A program made the position numbers and the translations under genes. The notes below the pieces were generated by a model. That model was given only the letters and a program-made list of their open reading frames with translations, was not told the origin of the DNA and ran no database searches. DNA of 64,000 nt from Candidatus Koribacter versatilis Ellin345 (lineage in GTDB: Bacteria > Acidobacteriota > Terriglobia > Terriglobales > Acidobacteriaceae), in assembly GCF_000014005.1 (NCBI RefSeq), contig NC_008009.1:3286001-3350000 (forward strand), in the 5' to 3' direction. Numbering within the stretch: position 1 is the first letter of the stretch; the number at the start of each line of letters is the position of its first letter. Below are positions 14,823-23,692 of this stretch, piece after piece.

Positions 14823-15719
14823 GTGTCCCGCCGATTGTTTTATACCGACCATTACACCCTTCCCTTGCCTGAGGGACACCGGTTTCCGATTTCAAAATAC
14901 AAATTGCTGCGCGAGATGTTGGAGCGCGATTCGCTCTTTGAGTTTGTCCCGGCACCGCTGGCTAAGCCGGAGGTGATTGCACTCGTGCATGACGCTGCCT
15001 ACGTTGAACAATTTGTTCAGGGGGAGTTGAGTGCGCAGGCGATGCGGAGGATTGGGTTTCCGTGGTCGCCGGAGTTGGTGAAGCGGACACTCGGATCGGT
15101 GGGCGGAACGTTGAGTGCGGGGATGGATGCGTTGAGCTCAGGATTCGGTGGGACGCTGGCAGGTGGGACGCATCACGCCTTCCGTAGCGAAGGCTCTGGC
15201 TATTGCGTCTTCAACGATATCGCCATCGCCATTCTCTACCTGCGAAGCAAAGGCCTCGCTCAGCGCGCTGCCGTGATCGATCTCGACGTGCACCAGGGCG
15301 ATGGCACAGCGCAGATATTTCAGAACGATGCGTTGGTACTGACGATCTCAGTCCATAGCCGAGCGAATTTTCCGTTTCGCAAGCAGGTGAGCAAGATCGA
15401 CATCGAGTTGGAAGACGCAACGCACGATGACGAGTATTTGAACGTTGTTGATGGGTTGTTGCCGCGGGTGGCGGATTTCAAACCCGAGATTTTGTTCTAT
15501 CAATCAGGCGTGGATGGGTTGGCGACGGATTCGCTGGGGAGATTGGCATTGACCCACGCAGGTTTAAAAGAGCGCGACCGCCGCGTGTGCACCTTCGCGC
15601 GCAGCTTCGGCGTGCCGCTGGTCATCACGCTCGGCGGCGGCTACTCGCTCCCCATCGAGCATACCGTCACCGCCCACGCCAACACTTTCCGCACCGCAGC
15701 GGATGTTTTTGTCGTGTGA
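14823..15719 (+). CDS. Histone deacetylase-family protein (AcuC/APAH-like)
   Basis: This 298-residue protein, GTG start at 14823 (VSRRLFYTDHYTLPLPEGHRFP), has the zinc-hydrolase signatures: GGTHHAFRSEGSGYCVFNDIA with the tandem His, IDLDVHQGDGTA with the metal Asp/His, and LGGGYS near the C-terminus. Bacterial members deacetylate small acetyl-amines or proteins such as acetyl-CoA synthetase; the substrate here is unknown. The frame extends upstream into the DUF695 gene, but the conserved N-terminal strand RLFYTDHY begins right after the GTG. Confidence 0.9.
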   Translation: MSRRLFYTDHYTLPLPEGHRFPISKYKLLREMLERDSLFEFVPAPLAKPEVIALVHDAAYVEQFVQGELSAQAMRRIGFPWSPELVKRTLGSVGGTLSAGMDALSSGFGGTLAGGTHHAFRSEGSGYCVFNDIAIAILYLRSKGLAQRAAVIDLDVHQGDGTAQIFQNDALVLTISVHSRANFPFRKQVSKIDIELEDATHDDEYLNVVDGLLPRVADFKPEILFYQSGVDGLATDSLGRLALTHAGLKERDRRVCTFARSFGVPLVITLGGGYSLPIEHTVTAHANTFRTAADVFVV

Positions 15720-15870
15720 CGAACTTCACACGGAGCTGTGTTGCAGATCACTTACTTCGTGACACGACCCAGATATTTTGCAAGTGTGGAGTATTTCCGG
15801 TAAATAGCTCTGGTCTTTGACAATCTTCCGCGGCCAGCCCGCGACACCGCTGGCACTTCCGTCAGTGCTT

Positions 15871-15916
15871 CCTCGTCATTGCGAGGAGCGCGGAAGCCCG
15901 ACGTGGCAATCTCCTG
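15871..15916. repeat. Dispersed intergenic repeat (cgtcattgcgaggagcg type)
   Basis: The sequence cgtcattgcgaggagcg followed by ggcaatctcctg is a widespread extragenic repeat motif in many bacterial genomes. It carries no gene here. Confidence 0.5.
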
Positions 15917-15960
15917 TCCGCAGGCAGCGCCGAAATGCGCGCTAACTCTCACGCGCTCAA

Positions 15961-16060
15961 ATATTTACCTCTAAGTACCTTTAGAAAGTAATATTTACGA
16001 GATTTCCACAGCCTAAGTTGCTGAAAACAAAATATAGGGGGGAGGGGGTACCCCCTCCCT
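15961..16060 (-). repeat. 100-bp 3'-end element, copy A
   Basis: The region contains ttacctctaagt, tttagaaag, ctaagttgctgaaaacaaaa and a 20-bp palindrome gggagggggtaccccctccc (16040-16059). It matches the reverse complement of 53809-53908 over its whole length with about three quarters identity by eye. The palindrome starts 6 bp beyond the lpdA stop, as it does beyond the peroxiredoxin stop in the other copy, and may serve as a terminator. Confidence 0.7.
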
Positions 16061-16065
16061 AAAAC

Positions 16066-17490
16066 CTATTTCCGCTTCGGACGGTAGATGTGGGTGGATT
16101 GTCCGTAGAAGACTTCCGCCGCTTCCATGATCGTCTCCGACAAGGTCGGATGCGGATGGATGCTGAGCTTGATGTCGCCTGCTAGGGCACCCATCTCGAT
16201 GGCGACCACGCCTTCGGCGATCATTTCACCAGCGCCCGGGCCACAGATGCCGACACCTAACACGCGCTCAGTTTGCGGGTCGATGATGAGCTTGGTGAGG
16301 CCCTCGGTGCGGTCGATGGTGACGGCTCGACCGCTGGCAGCCCAGGGGAATTTCGTGACCGTGACTTCGCGGCCTTCGTTTTGAGCCTGAGTTTCGGTGA
16401 GGCCGGCCCACGCAATTTCTGGGTCGGTGAAAACGACAGCCGGAATGGCTTGCGGTTCGAAGGCGACTTTATGGCCGGCGATGGATTCGACGGCGACGAG
16501 ACCTTCGTGTGAGGCCTTGTGCGCGAGCATCGGTTCGCCGACGACGTCGCCGATGGCGTAGATGAATGGATCGTCGGTCATGAGCGACGGGTTCACCTGG
16601 AGGAAGCCCTTCTGGTTCACCTTGACGCGCGTCTTGTCGAGGCCGGGGATCTGCGAGTTCGGCTTGCGCCCGACGGAGACGAGGACGCGATCGTAGGTCT
16701 GCTCTTCTTCTTTGCCGTCCTGCGTTTTGAATTTCACCTTCACGGCACTGCCAGTGTCGGCAATGCTGATGACGGTGGTGTTGAGCATGATGGCTTCGAA
16801 GATGCCAGTGAGGCGCTTGTGCAGCGGGGCAACGAGATCGCGATCCGCACCGGGAAGCAATCCAGCCGTCATTTCCACGACGCTGACCTTGCTGCCGATG
16901 GCCGCATAGACGGAGCCGAGTTCGAGCCCGATGTAGCCGCCGCCGACTACCAGCAGGCGCTTGGGAATGTCTTCGAGGTTGAGCGCGCCAGTGGAATCCA
17001 TCACGCGCGGTGAGCCGATGTTGAACGCCGGTATGACCGCGGGGCGGGAGCCGGTGGCGAGAATGAGCTTATCGAAGTGCAGCGTCTCTTCACCGCCTGC
17101 GGTCTTCTCGACCTTGACGGTGCAGGAGTCGACGAGCGTGGCTTTGCCCTGGATGTAGGTGACCTTGCGTTGCTTCGAGAGCTGGCCGAGTCCGCCAGTG
17201 AGCTTCTTGACCACGCCTTCCTTGAAGGTGCGCAGGCGCTCGAGGTCGATCTTCGGCGCGTCGTAGGTGACGCCCCAGTTCGTGGAGTGCTTGGCTTCTT
17301 CGATCAACTTGGCGACATGGAGGAGCGCCTTCGACGGGATGCAGCCGCGGTAGAGGCAGACGCCGCCGGGGTTGAGTTCCATGTCGATGAGGGTGACGGT
17401 CATGCCGAGGTCGGCGGCGAGGAACGCAGCGGCATAACCGCCGGGGCCGCCACCGATGACAGCGATGTTGGGAGTTTTCTGGTCGGCCAT
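16066..17490 (-). CDS. lpdA: Dihydrolipoyl dehydrogenase (E3)
   Basis: This 474-residue flavoenzyme reoxidises dihydrolipoamide of the pyruvate dehydrogenase complex with NAD. The FAD motif is GGGPGGYAAA (13-22), the redox disulfide is C45/C50 in GGVCLYRGCIPSKALL, the NAD motif is VVGGGYIGLELG, and the C-terminal dimer motif with catalytic His is HPHPTLSE. ATG 17490 is chosen because gaggaa lies nine bases upstream; an in-frame TTG at 17508 is less likely. It is the last gene of aceE-aceF-lpdA, 14 bp after aceF. Confidence 0.95.
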   Translation of the reverse strand: MADQKTPNIAVIGGGPGGYAAAFLAADLGMTVTLIDMELNPGGVCLYRGCIPSKALLHVAKLIEEAKHSTNWGVTYDAPKIDLERLRTFKEGVVKKLTGGLGQLSKQRKVTYIQGKATLVDSCTVKVEKTAGGEETLHFDKLILATGSRPAVIPAFNIGSPRVMDSTGALNLEDIPKRLLVVGGGYIGLELGSVYAAIGSKVSVVEMTAGLLPGADRDLVAPLHKRLTGIFEAIMLNTTVISIADTGSAVKVKFKTQDGKEEEQTYDRVLVSVGRKPNSQIPGLDKTRVKVNQKGFLQVNPSLMTDDPFIYAIGDVVGEPMLAHKASHEGLVAVESIAGHKVAFEPQAIPAVVFTDPEIAWAGLTETQAQNEGREVTVTKFPWAASGRAVTIDRTEGLTKLIIDPQTERVLGVGICGPGAGEMIAEGVVAIEMGALAGDIKLSIHPHPTLSETIMEAAEVFYGQSTHIYRPKRK

Positions 17491-17504
17491 TTCGATCTGG
17501 TTCC

Positions 17505-19352
17505 TCAACCTTGCAGGAGCAGCAGCACCGGTTGTTCGAGCGCGTCAGCGACCCAGCGAAGGTAGCGGGCGGCGTCGGCACCATCAATGATGCGGTGGTC
17601 GTAGCTGAGCGAGAGCGGGAGCATCGTCCGGGGCTCGAAGTGATCGTTGACCCACACGGGCTCAGTGCGTCCGCGCGAGAGGCCCAGGATGGCAACCTCG
17701 GGGAGGTTCACGATCGGCGTGAATGATGTGCCGCCAATGCCACCGAGGTTGGTGATGGTGAAGGTGCCACCTTCCATCTCTTCCGGCTTGAGCTTGCGTT
17801 CGCGCGCGCGCTTCGAGAGTTCGTTCATCTCGGCCGCGATCTGATAGACGTTTTTCTGGTCCACGTTGCGAAGTACGGGAACGAGGAGTCCGGCTTCAGT
17901 GTCAACGGCGACGCCGATGTGCACGTACTTCTTATAGATAATTTCTTCGCGATCGATATCGATGGACGCGTTGAACTTGGGGAACTTCTTCATCGCGGCA
18001 GCAATGACTTTGAGCGCGATGGCCGTGACTGTGAGCTTGCCACCCGCGGCTTCGGCTTGCTTCGCGAACTTCTCGCGCAGCTTTTCGAGCTCGGTGATAT
18101 CAGCGCGGTCGTGCTGAGTAACGTGCGGGATGGTGGTCCAGGCCTGCGTGAGACGCTCAGCAGTTTTGCGCCGAATGCTGCGCATCTGCTCTTTCTCGAT
18201 CGAGCCCCACTTGCTGAAGTCGGGGAGCACGACCTTGGGAGCGGCCTTCGCGGTAGCGGCTTCGTGCTGGAGGCGCACGATCAGTTGCTTTGCGAAGAGC
18301 TTTACATCCCCTTCGCTGATGCGTCCGCCGGGACCGGTTCCCTTCACCTGCACGATGTCGACGCCGATTTCGCGAGCGAGACGGCGTACCGTGGGCGACG
18401 CGGCGACAGTGGGACGGCCCGGCGTCAGTGGCGTGAGAGAGACCCGCACGCCAAGATCACGAACGTCGGGCGGATGCGCCTCGCGTTCGGTTTTGCCTTC
18501 GCTGCGCAGAGCGAGTTCGAACTGAAGGCGAGCAAGTTGCTGTCCGCTGAGTTCGAAGTCGCGAGCAGCGGTCGCGGAAGAAGATCCACCGCCGCCAGTG
18601 GGCGGCTGTGGATTGCCTTCGGTGTTGGAGTGCGGATGCGGGGGCTGAGTATTGCCTTCCGTGTTCGAGGAAGCGCCGCCGCCGGTGGGCGGTTGCGTGT
18701 TGCCCTCGGTGTTGGTGTGTGGATGTGGCGGCTGGGTGTTACCCTCGGTGGTTTCGACGGTGAAGATCGTTTGGCCAACGCCGATCTTGTCGCCTTCCTT
18801 CACATGCACTTCTTTGATGGTGCCGGTCAATGTGGCGGGAACTTCGATGACAGCTTTGTCGGTTTCAAGTTCGAGGATCGGTTGGCCGTCGCTGACACTC
18901 GCACCTTGCTTAGCGATGATGCGGACGAGCTGGCCTTGCTTTATGTTCTCGCCTAGTTCCGGAAGCTTGAACTCGATCGTTTGTTTTGTGCCGGTGCTCG
19001 CGGCAGGTTTTGCAGCAGAAGGCGCAGCTTGCTTGGGTGCTTCAGCCTTAGGCTCGGCCTTGGGTTTGTCTTCGGTCTTTGCAGGAGCCGCGGGCTGCAC
19101 CGGGGCGGCGGCCGCGCCGTCGCCATAGGTGAAGATGATGGCGCCGACTTTCAGCTTCTGGCCTTTTTGGACTTTGACTTCCTGTACCTTGCCGCTGACG
19201 GTGGAAGGAACTTCGATGACGGCCTTGTCCGTCTCGAGTTCGATCACAGGCTGGCCTTCCTTGACGGTGTCGCCGGGCTTCACCATCACACGAACCAGGT
19301 CGCCGCTGGCAATATTCTCACCCAGTTCGGGGAGTTTAAATTCCTGTGCCAC
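17505..19352 (-). CDS. aceF: Dihydrolipoamide acetyltransferase (E2) of pyruvate dehydrogenase
   Basis: This 615-residue protein, GTG start with aaagga upstream, transfers acetyl groups to CoA. It has two lipoyl domains with lipoyl lysines K43 and K166 (ETDKAVIEVP in both), an Ala/Pro/Lys linker (79-122), an odd repetitive Pro/Gly/His linker (about 201-259), a peripheral-subunit binding domain (about 316-356, VRRLAREIGVD and GTGPGGRI) and the catalytic domain with DHRIIDGADAARYL near the C-terminus. It lies 12 bp after aceE and 14 bp before lpdA. Confidence 0.95.
   Translation of the reverse strand: MAQEFKLPELGENIASGDLVRVMVKPGDTVKEGQPVIELETDKAVIEVPSTVSGKVQEVKVQKGQKLKVGAIIFTYGDGAAAAPVQPAAPAKTEDKPKAEPKAEAPKQAAPSAAKPAASTGTKQTIEFKLPELGENIKQGQLVRIIAKQGASVSDGQPILELETDKAVIEVPATLTGTIKEVHVKEGDKIGVGQTIFTVETTEGNTQPPHPHTNTEGNTQPPTGGGASSNTEGNTQPPHPHSNTEGNPQPPTGGGGSSSATAARDFELSGQQLARLQFELALRSEGKTEREAHPPDVRDLGVRVSLTPLTPGRPTVAASPTVRRLAREIGVDIVQVKGTGPGGRISEGDVKLFAKQLIVRLQHEAATAKAAPKVVLPDFSKWGSIEKEQMRSIRRKTAERLTQAWTTIPHVTQHDRADITELEKLREKFAKQAEAAGGKLTVTAIALKVIAAAMKKFPKFNASIDIDREEIIYKKYVHIGVAVDTEAGLLVPVLRNVDQKNVYQIAAEMNELSKRARERKLKPEEMEGGTFTITNLGGIGGTSFTPIVNLPEVAILGLSRGRTEPVWVNDHFEPRTMLPLSLSYDHRIIDGADAARYLRWVADALEQPVLLLLQG
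18576..18752 (-). repeat. In-frame minisatellite encoding the E2 linker
   Basis: Codons 201-259 of aceF alternate two related units: (N/T)TEGNTQPPHPH and NTEGN(T/P)QPPTGGG, in an A-B-A-B order. The DNA shows the same alternation. It preserves the frame and inserts a flexible segment between the second lipoyl domain and the binding domain. Confidence 0.85.
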
Positions 19353-19364
19353 GAAGGATCCTTT

Positions 19365-22046
19365 CTAAACGGTGAACGGATTCGGCTTGTTGGGATCGAC
19401 GCCGAGATCCTTGATAGCGCGGCTGACCGCGTCGGGTTTCACTTTGCCGTCGCGCATGAGCGCGGTGAGCGTACCGACGACGATGTGCTTGGCATCGACC
19501 TCGAAGAAGTCGCGCAACGATGCGCGGCCTTCGCTGCGGCCGAAGCCGTCGGTACCGAGCGCGAGGAGCGGACGCGGGAACCACTGCGAAATGGATTCCG
19601 GCATTGCCTTCACATAGTCGGAAGCAGCGACAAAGACGCCTTCGGCGTCTTTCAACTGCTCGCCGATGAAGGTCTGGCGCGGCTTCTCCGCCGGGTGCAG
19701 CATGTTCCAGCGGTCCACGTCATTGCCGTCTTTGTAGAGTTCCTTGTAGCTGGTGATGCTCCAGATATCGCTCGCGATGTCGTACTTGGACTCGAGGATT
19801 TCGGCGGCCTTGATCACTTCCTGCATGATGGTGCCGGAGCCGAAGAGGTTCGCCTTGAGCTTCGACTTGTGCTCCGACTTCTTGAAGCGATACATGCCGC
19901 GGAGAATACCTTCGCGCACACCTTCGGGCATGGCGGGGTTCTCGACCGGCTCGTTCATAACGGTGATGTAGTAGAAGATGCTTTCGCCGTCGTGATACAT
20001 GCGCTTGATGCCGTCCTGAATGATGATCGCGAGTTCAAAGGCGAACGCGGGATCGTAGGCCATGCAGGTAGGAACCGGGTAAGCGAGCAGGTGGCTGTGG
20101 CCGTCCTGGTGCTGGAGACCTTCGCCGGCAAGGGTGGTGCGTCCGGCGGTGCCGCCGAGCATGAAGCCGCGGCAGCGGGTGTCAGCGGCGGCCCATACGA
20201 GATCGCCAATGCGCTGGAATCCGAACATCGAGTAGTAAATGAAGAACGGAATCGTCGGGATGCCGTGCGTGGAATATGCACTGCCCGCAGCGATGAACGA
20301 AGACATCGAACCGGCCTCGGTGATGCCCTCTTCGAGAATCTGGCCGTCCTTAGACTCCTTGTAATAGAGGAGCGTGTCCATATCGACAGGCTCGTAGAGC
20401 TGGCCTACGCTGGAGTAGATACCCACCTGGCGGAAGAGCGCTTCCATACCGAAGGTTCGAGCTTCGTCGGGAACGATGGGCACGACGTACTTGCCGAATT
20501 CGGGATCGCGCAGCAGTTTGCCGAGCATGCGAACGAAGACCATGGTGCTCGATGCCTTGCGGCCTTCAGTGCCCTTGTAGAACTCTTCAAAGAGCTCTTC
20601 CTTCGGGATGGGCAGCGCGGCGGCGCGGACCTTGCGGGCCGGCATGTATCCGCCGAGTTGCTTGCGGCGTTCCTGCAGGTATTTGATTTCGGCCGAGTCG
20701 TCGCTGGGGCGATAGAACGGGGCTTTCGCGAGATCTTCATCGGCGACAGGGATGCCGAAGCGCGAGCGGAAGATTTTGAGCTCTTCTTCGTTGAGCTTCT
20801 TCTGCTGGTGGGTGATGTTCTTGCCCTCGCCACTTTCGCCGAGGCCGTAACCCTTGATCGTCTTGGCGAGAATGACCGTGGGCGAGCCCTTGTGATCGAC
20901 GGCCTCTTTGTAGGCGGCGTGAACTTTGATCGGGTCGTGTCCGCCGAGGCGCAGGTGTTCGAGCTGCTCGTCGCTGAGGTGCTCGACCATCTTGAGCAGG
21001 CGCGGGTCGGTGCCGAAGAAGTTCTGGCGGAAGTAGCGTCCGGTTTCGACGGCGTACTTCTGGAACTGGCCGTCGGTGATTTCGCCCATGCGCTTTACGA
21101 GCAGACCGTCGGTGTCCTTCTCAATGAGGCTGTCCCAATCGCTGCCCCAGATAACTTTGATTACGTTCCATCCGGCGCCGCGGAAGTTGGCTTCAAGTTC
21201 CTGGATGATTTTGAAATTGCCGCGGACGGGGCCGTCGAGGCGCTGGAGGTTGCAGTTGATAACGAAGATGAGGTTGTCGAGGCGTTCCCGCGAAGCGAGA
21301 GAAATTGCACCGAGCGACTCGGGCTCATCGGTTTCGCCGTCACCGAGGAAGGCCCAGATCTTGCCGCTGGTCGCAGTCTTGAGGCCGCGGTTTTCGAGGT
21401 ACTTGTTGAAGCGAGCCTGGTAGATCGCGGTGATCGGACCGAGTCCCATGGAGACCGTGGGGAATTCCCAGAAGTCGGGCATGAGCCACGGGTGCGGATA
21501 GGACGAGAGGCCGCCGCCGGGATGAAGTTCGCGGCGGAAGTTCTCCAGCTTCTCGATCGGGAGACGACCTTCGAGGAACGCGCGGGAGTAGATGCCGGGG
21601 GCGCTGTGTCCCTGGAAATAGACGATGTCACGATCGCCATCTTCAGTAGCGGCGCGAAAGAAGTGGTTGAAGCCGACTTCGTAGAGCGTGGCCGCGGAGG
21701 CGAAGGTGGAGATGTGGCCGCCGATTCCCTCTTCGACCTTGTTGGCGCGCATGACCATGGCCAGAGCGTTCCAGCGAATAAGGCTCTTAATGCGACGTTC
21801 CATTTCCTGGCTGCCGGGAAACGGGGGCTGGCGGTCGGCGGGGATGGTGTTTTCGTAGGGAGTGGTGGCAGTGAATGGGAGTTTTACGCCGGCGCGCTCG
21901 CATTGCAACTGGAGCTGCTGAATCAGGCGTCCTACGCGCTCGGGGCCTCCGGTTTGGAGGACGTATTCGAGCGACTCAAGCCATTCACGGTTCTCTAAGA
22001 CTTCCAGGGAATTAATGTCGATTGTGTCTAGATTAACAGGATTCAT
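19365..22046 (-). CDS. aceE: Pyruvate dehydrogenase E1 component, homodimeric type
   Basis: This 893-residue protein is full length for the AceE class that decarboxylates pyruvate with thiamine diphosphate. Signatures are GGHISTFASAATLYEVGFNHFF near the N-terminus, the ThDP/Mg segment FLGDGETDEPES with downstream NCNLQRLDGPVRGN, GYGLGESGEGKNITHQQKKL, and TLAGEGLQHQDGHSH. It is the first gene of an operon with aceF and lpdA; the order E1-E2-E3 matches proteobacterial PDH operons. The promoter should lie in 22047-22177, shared with the divergent aminotransferase gene. Confidence 0.96.
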   Translation of the reverse strand: MNPVNLDTIDINSLEVLENREWLESLEYVLQTGGPERVGRLIQQLQLQCERAGVKLPFTATTPYENTIPADRQPPFPGSQEMERRIKSLIRWNALAMVMRANKVEEGIGGHISTFASAATLYEVGFNHFFRAATEDGDRDIVYFQGHSAPGIYSRAFLEGRLPIEKLENFRRELHPGGGLSSYPHPWLMPDFWEFPTVSMGLGPITAIYQARFNKYLENRGLKTATSGKIWAFLGDGETDEPESLGAISLASRERLDNLIFVINCNLQRLDGPVRGNFKIIQELEANFRGAGWNVIKVIWGSDWDSLIEKDTDGLLVKRMGEITDGQFQKYAVETGRYFRQNFFGTDPRLLKMVEHLSDEQLEHLRLGGHDPIKVHAAYKEAVDHKGSPTVILAKTIKGYGLGESGEGKNITHQQKKLNEEELKIFRSRFGIPVADEDLAKAPFYRPSDDSAEIKYLQERRKQLGGYMPARKVRAAALPIPKEELFEEFYKGTEGRKASSTMVFVRMLGKLLRDPEFGKYVVPIVPDEARTFGMEALFRQVGIYSSVGQLYEPVDMDTLLYYKESKDGQILEEGITEAGSMSSFIAAGSAYSTHGIPTIPFFIYYSMFGFQRIGDLVWAAADTRCRGFMLGGTAGRTTLAGEGLQHQDGHSHLLAYPVPTCMAYDPAFAFELAIIIQDGIKRMYHDGESIFYYITVMNEPVENPAMPEGVREGILRGMYRFKKSEHKSKLKANLFGSGTIMQEVIKAAEILESKYDIASDIWSITSYKELYKDGNDVDRWNMLHPAEKPRQTFIGEQLKDAEGVFVAASDYVKAMPESISQWFPRPLLALGTDGFGRSEGRASLRDFFEVDAKHIVVGTLTALMRDGKVKPDAVSRAIKDLGVDPNKPNPFTV

Positions 22047-22177
22047 CCGAAGCGATTCCTTCTATTTTTCCTTTATGACATATTAAATCGTTTTCAGTGA
22101 TCCGTGTTACTGGGGGTTGTGACAGGGACATCGATATTCACAAATGCGACAATGTTGCAGAAATTGTGGGGGCCACT

Positions 22178-23338
22178 GTGCCGAAATTGAGTGAACGAGC
22201 GTTGGGGATCAAGCAGTCGGAGATCCGCGTGATGAGCGTGGAGTGCGAGCGGGTGAAGGGGATCAACCTGGCGCAGGGCATTTGCGATACGGAGGTTCCG
22301 CCACCGGTGCGTCAGGGCGCGCACGAGGCGATTGAGAACGGCAACAACCAGTACACGCGAATGGATGGCATCGCGGGGCTGCGTCAGGCGATCGCGAAGA
22401 AGATGAAGCGGTACAACCGGATTGAGCGTGATCCGGAGACGGAAGTGGTGGTCACGGGGGGATCGACGGGAGGCTATCTGTCGACGTGCCTGGCGCTGCT
22501 GGAGGCTGGCGATGAGGTGATTCTCTTTCAGCCTTATTACGGATACCACGTGCATACGCTGGAGACGTTGGGTGTAACGCCGCGATTTGTGAATCTGCAG
22601 CCGCCGTCGTGGGAGTTCAAGAAAGAAGAGTTAGAGCGGGCGATCTCAGCGCGGACGAAGGCGATCGTGGTGAATACTCCGGGGAACCCGAGCGGCAAGA
22701 TGTTCACGCGCGAAGAACTGGGATGGATTGCCGAGATCGCTTCTCAACACGATCTGTTTGTGATCACGGATGAGATTTACGAGTACTTCCGGTATGACGG
22801 GCGGGAGCATATCAGCCCGGCGACGGTCGATAGACTGCGCGAGCGGACGGTTACGATCTCGGGATTCTCGAAGACGTTTAGTGTGACAGGATGGCGGCTG
22901 GGGTACGTGGTGGCAGACGCAAAGTGGACGAACGCGATTAAGTATTTCAGCGATCTCGCGTATATCTGCGGGCCGTCGCCACTGCAGTGGGGCGTGATGA
23001 TGGGAATCGATGAACTCGGCGATGAGTTTTACGACGAGTTGAATGCGGAGTATGCGCAGAAGCGCCGGTTGCTTTGCGACACGCTTCATGAAGTTGGGTT
23101 GACGCCGTTTGAGCCACAGGGTTCGTATTACGTGCTGGCGGATGCGAGTTCCCTTCCCGGTAAGGACAGCAAAGAACGGGCGATGCATTTGTTGCATACG
23201 GCGGGAGTGGCGACCGTGCCGGGCGAGTCGTTTATGAAATCGGGTGGGGAGACGCTGCTGCGGTTTTGTTTTGCCAAGAGGATGGAGGAGTTGGAGGAGG
23301 CTTGCAGACGCCTCGAAGGTGTCAGAGCGAACGTTTAA
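22178..23338 (+). CDS. Pyridoxal-phosphate aminotransferase, class I/II
   Basis: This is about 386 residues from GTG 22178 (PKLSERALGIKQSEIRVM). The fold-type I signatures are GICDTEVPPPVRQGAHEAI, VTGGSTGGYLS for the phosphate, NTPGNPSGK, TDEIYEYFRYDG with the cofactor Asp, the Schiff-base lysine in SGFSKTFSVTGWRLGY, and the substrate-binding Arg in LRFCFAK. It probably acts on aspartate, aromatic or alanine-type substrates, which cannot be fixed by eye. A start at GTG 22097 is possible but adds 27 unconserved-looking residues. It is divergent from aceE. Confidence 0.88.
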   Translation: MPKLSERALGIKQSEIRVMSVECERVKGINLAQGICDTEVPPPVRQGAHEAIENGNNQYTRMDGIAGLRQAIAKKMKRYNRIERDPETEVVVTGGSTGGYLSTCLALLEAGDEVILFQPYYGYHVHTLETLGVTPRFVNLQPPSWEFKKEELERAISARTKAIVVNTPGNPSGKMFTREELGWIAEIASQHDLFVITDEIYEYFRYDGREHISPATVDRLRERTVTISGFSKTFSVTGWRLGYVVADAKWTNAIKYFSDLAYICGPSPLQWGVMMGIDELGDEFYDELNAEYAQKRRLLCDTLHEVGLTPFEPQGSYYVLADASSLPGKDSKERAMHLLHTAGVATVPGESFMKSGGETLLRFCFAKRMEELEEACRRLEGVRANV

Positions 23339-23528
23339 AGCGGCGTTTCTTCGGAGACGTTTTGCGGGCGCGCGGATCAGGATCGATTTCGCGGTCAGGT
23401 TCGCGTTCGAAGTCGGTGGGAACGCCGGGGCCGGCCAGGATTCCACAGTAATAGTTTATCCAATACGCATGGTCACGTTCGGCGGGTGGGCGCGTGTGTT
23501 TTTTCAAGATGCGCGAATGCTTTTTCAT
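23322..23528 (-). CDS. Small basic hypothetical protein
   Basis: A 68-residue frame from ATG 23528 reads MKKHSRILKKHTRPPAERD and HAYWINYYCGILAGPGVP, and ends with a very basic tail (RKTSPKKRRFKRSL). The regular Lys/Arg-rich composition and the compact central aromatic patch look like real protein, perhaps a nucleic-acid-binding one. It overlaps the convergent aminotransferase 3' end by 17 bp and has no convincing ribosome site. The frame is open further upstream to 23576. Confidence 0.4.
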   Translation of the reverse strand: MKKHSRILKKHTRPPAERDHAYWINYYCGILAGPGVPTDFEREPDREIDPDPRARKTSPKKRRFKRSL

Positions 23529-23637
23529 GATTAAAAGATAACGCCTCGGTTTTGGAGGTGCATAGCTTTTGAACACAAGGTTGCTCCCCTCCTGACGCGC
23601 ATCGGTGTGCGCGTTCTCCGGTCACAGCGTCAGCGAC

Positions 23638-23667
23638 AAAAAAAAGGCGGAGCATTTCTGCTCCGCC
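23638..23667 (-). terminator. Terminator of the nfnBA operon
   Basis: Read on the minus strand, ggcggagca - gaaa - tgctccgcc (23667 down to 23646) forms a perfect 9-bp stem followed by eight T residues (23645-23638). It lies 26 bp past the end of the gene at 23693. Confidence 0.88.
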
Positions 23668-23692
23668 GAAATCACATCATTCGAAAGAAACT

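Noticed and set aside
16040-16059. The gggagggggtaccccctccc palindrome as an attachment site or origin
   Set aside because: It recurs as part of a longer 3'-end element after another gene, with no integrase or DnaA-box cluster nearby; a terminator-like role fits better.
18981-21998. A 1005-codon open frame antisense to aceF and aceE
   Set aside because: The opposite strand encodes unmistakable full-length E2 and E1 proteins. In GC-rich DNA the antisense frame of a long gene is often open, and this one has no family signature or coherent start.
22097-22177. N-terminal 27-residue extension of the aminotransferase from GTG 22097
   Set aside because: The extra residues include the divergent promoter region and do not resemble the family; the GTG at 22178 has a G-rich sequence upstream and fits family length.
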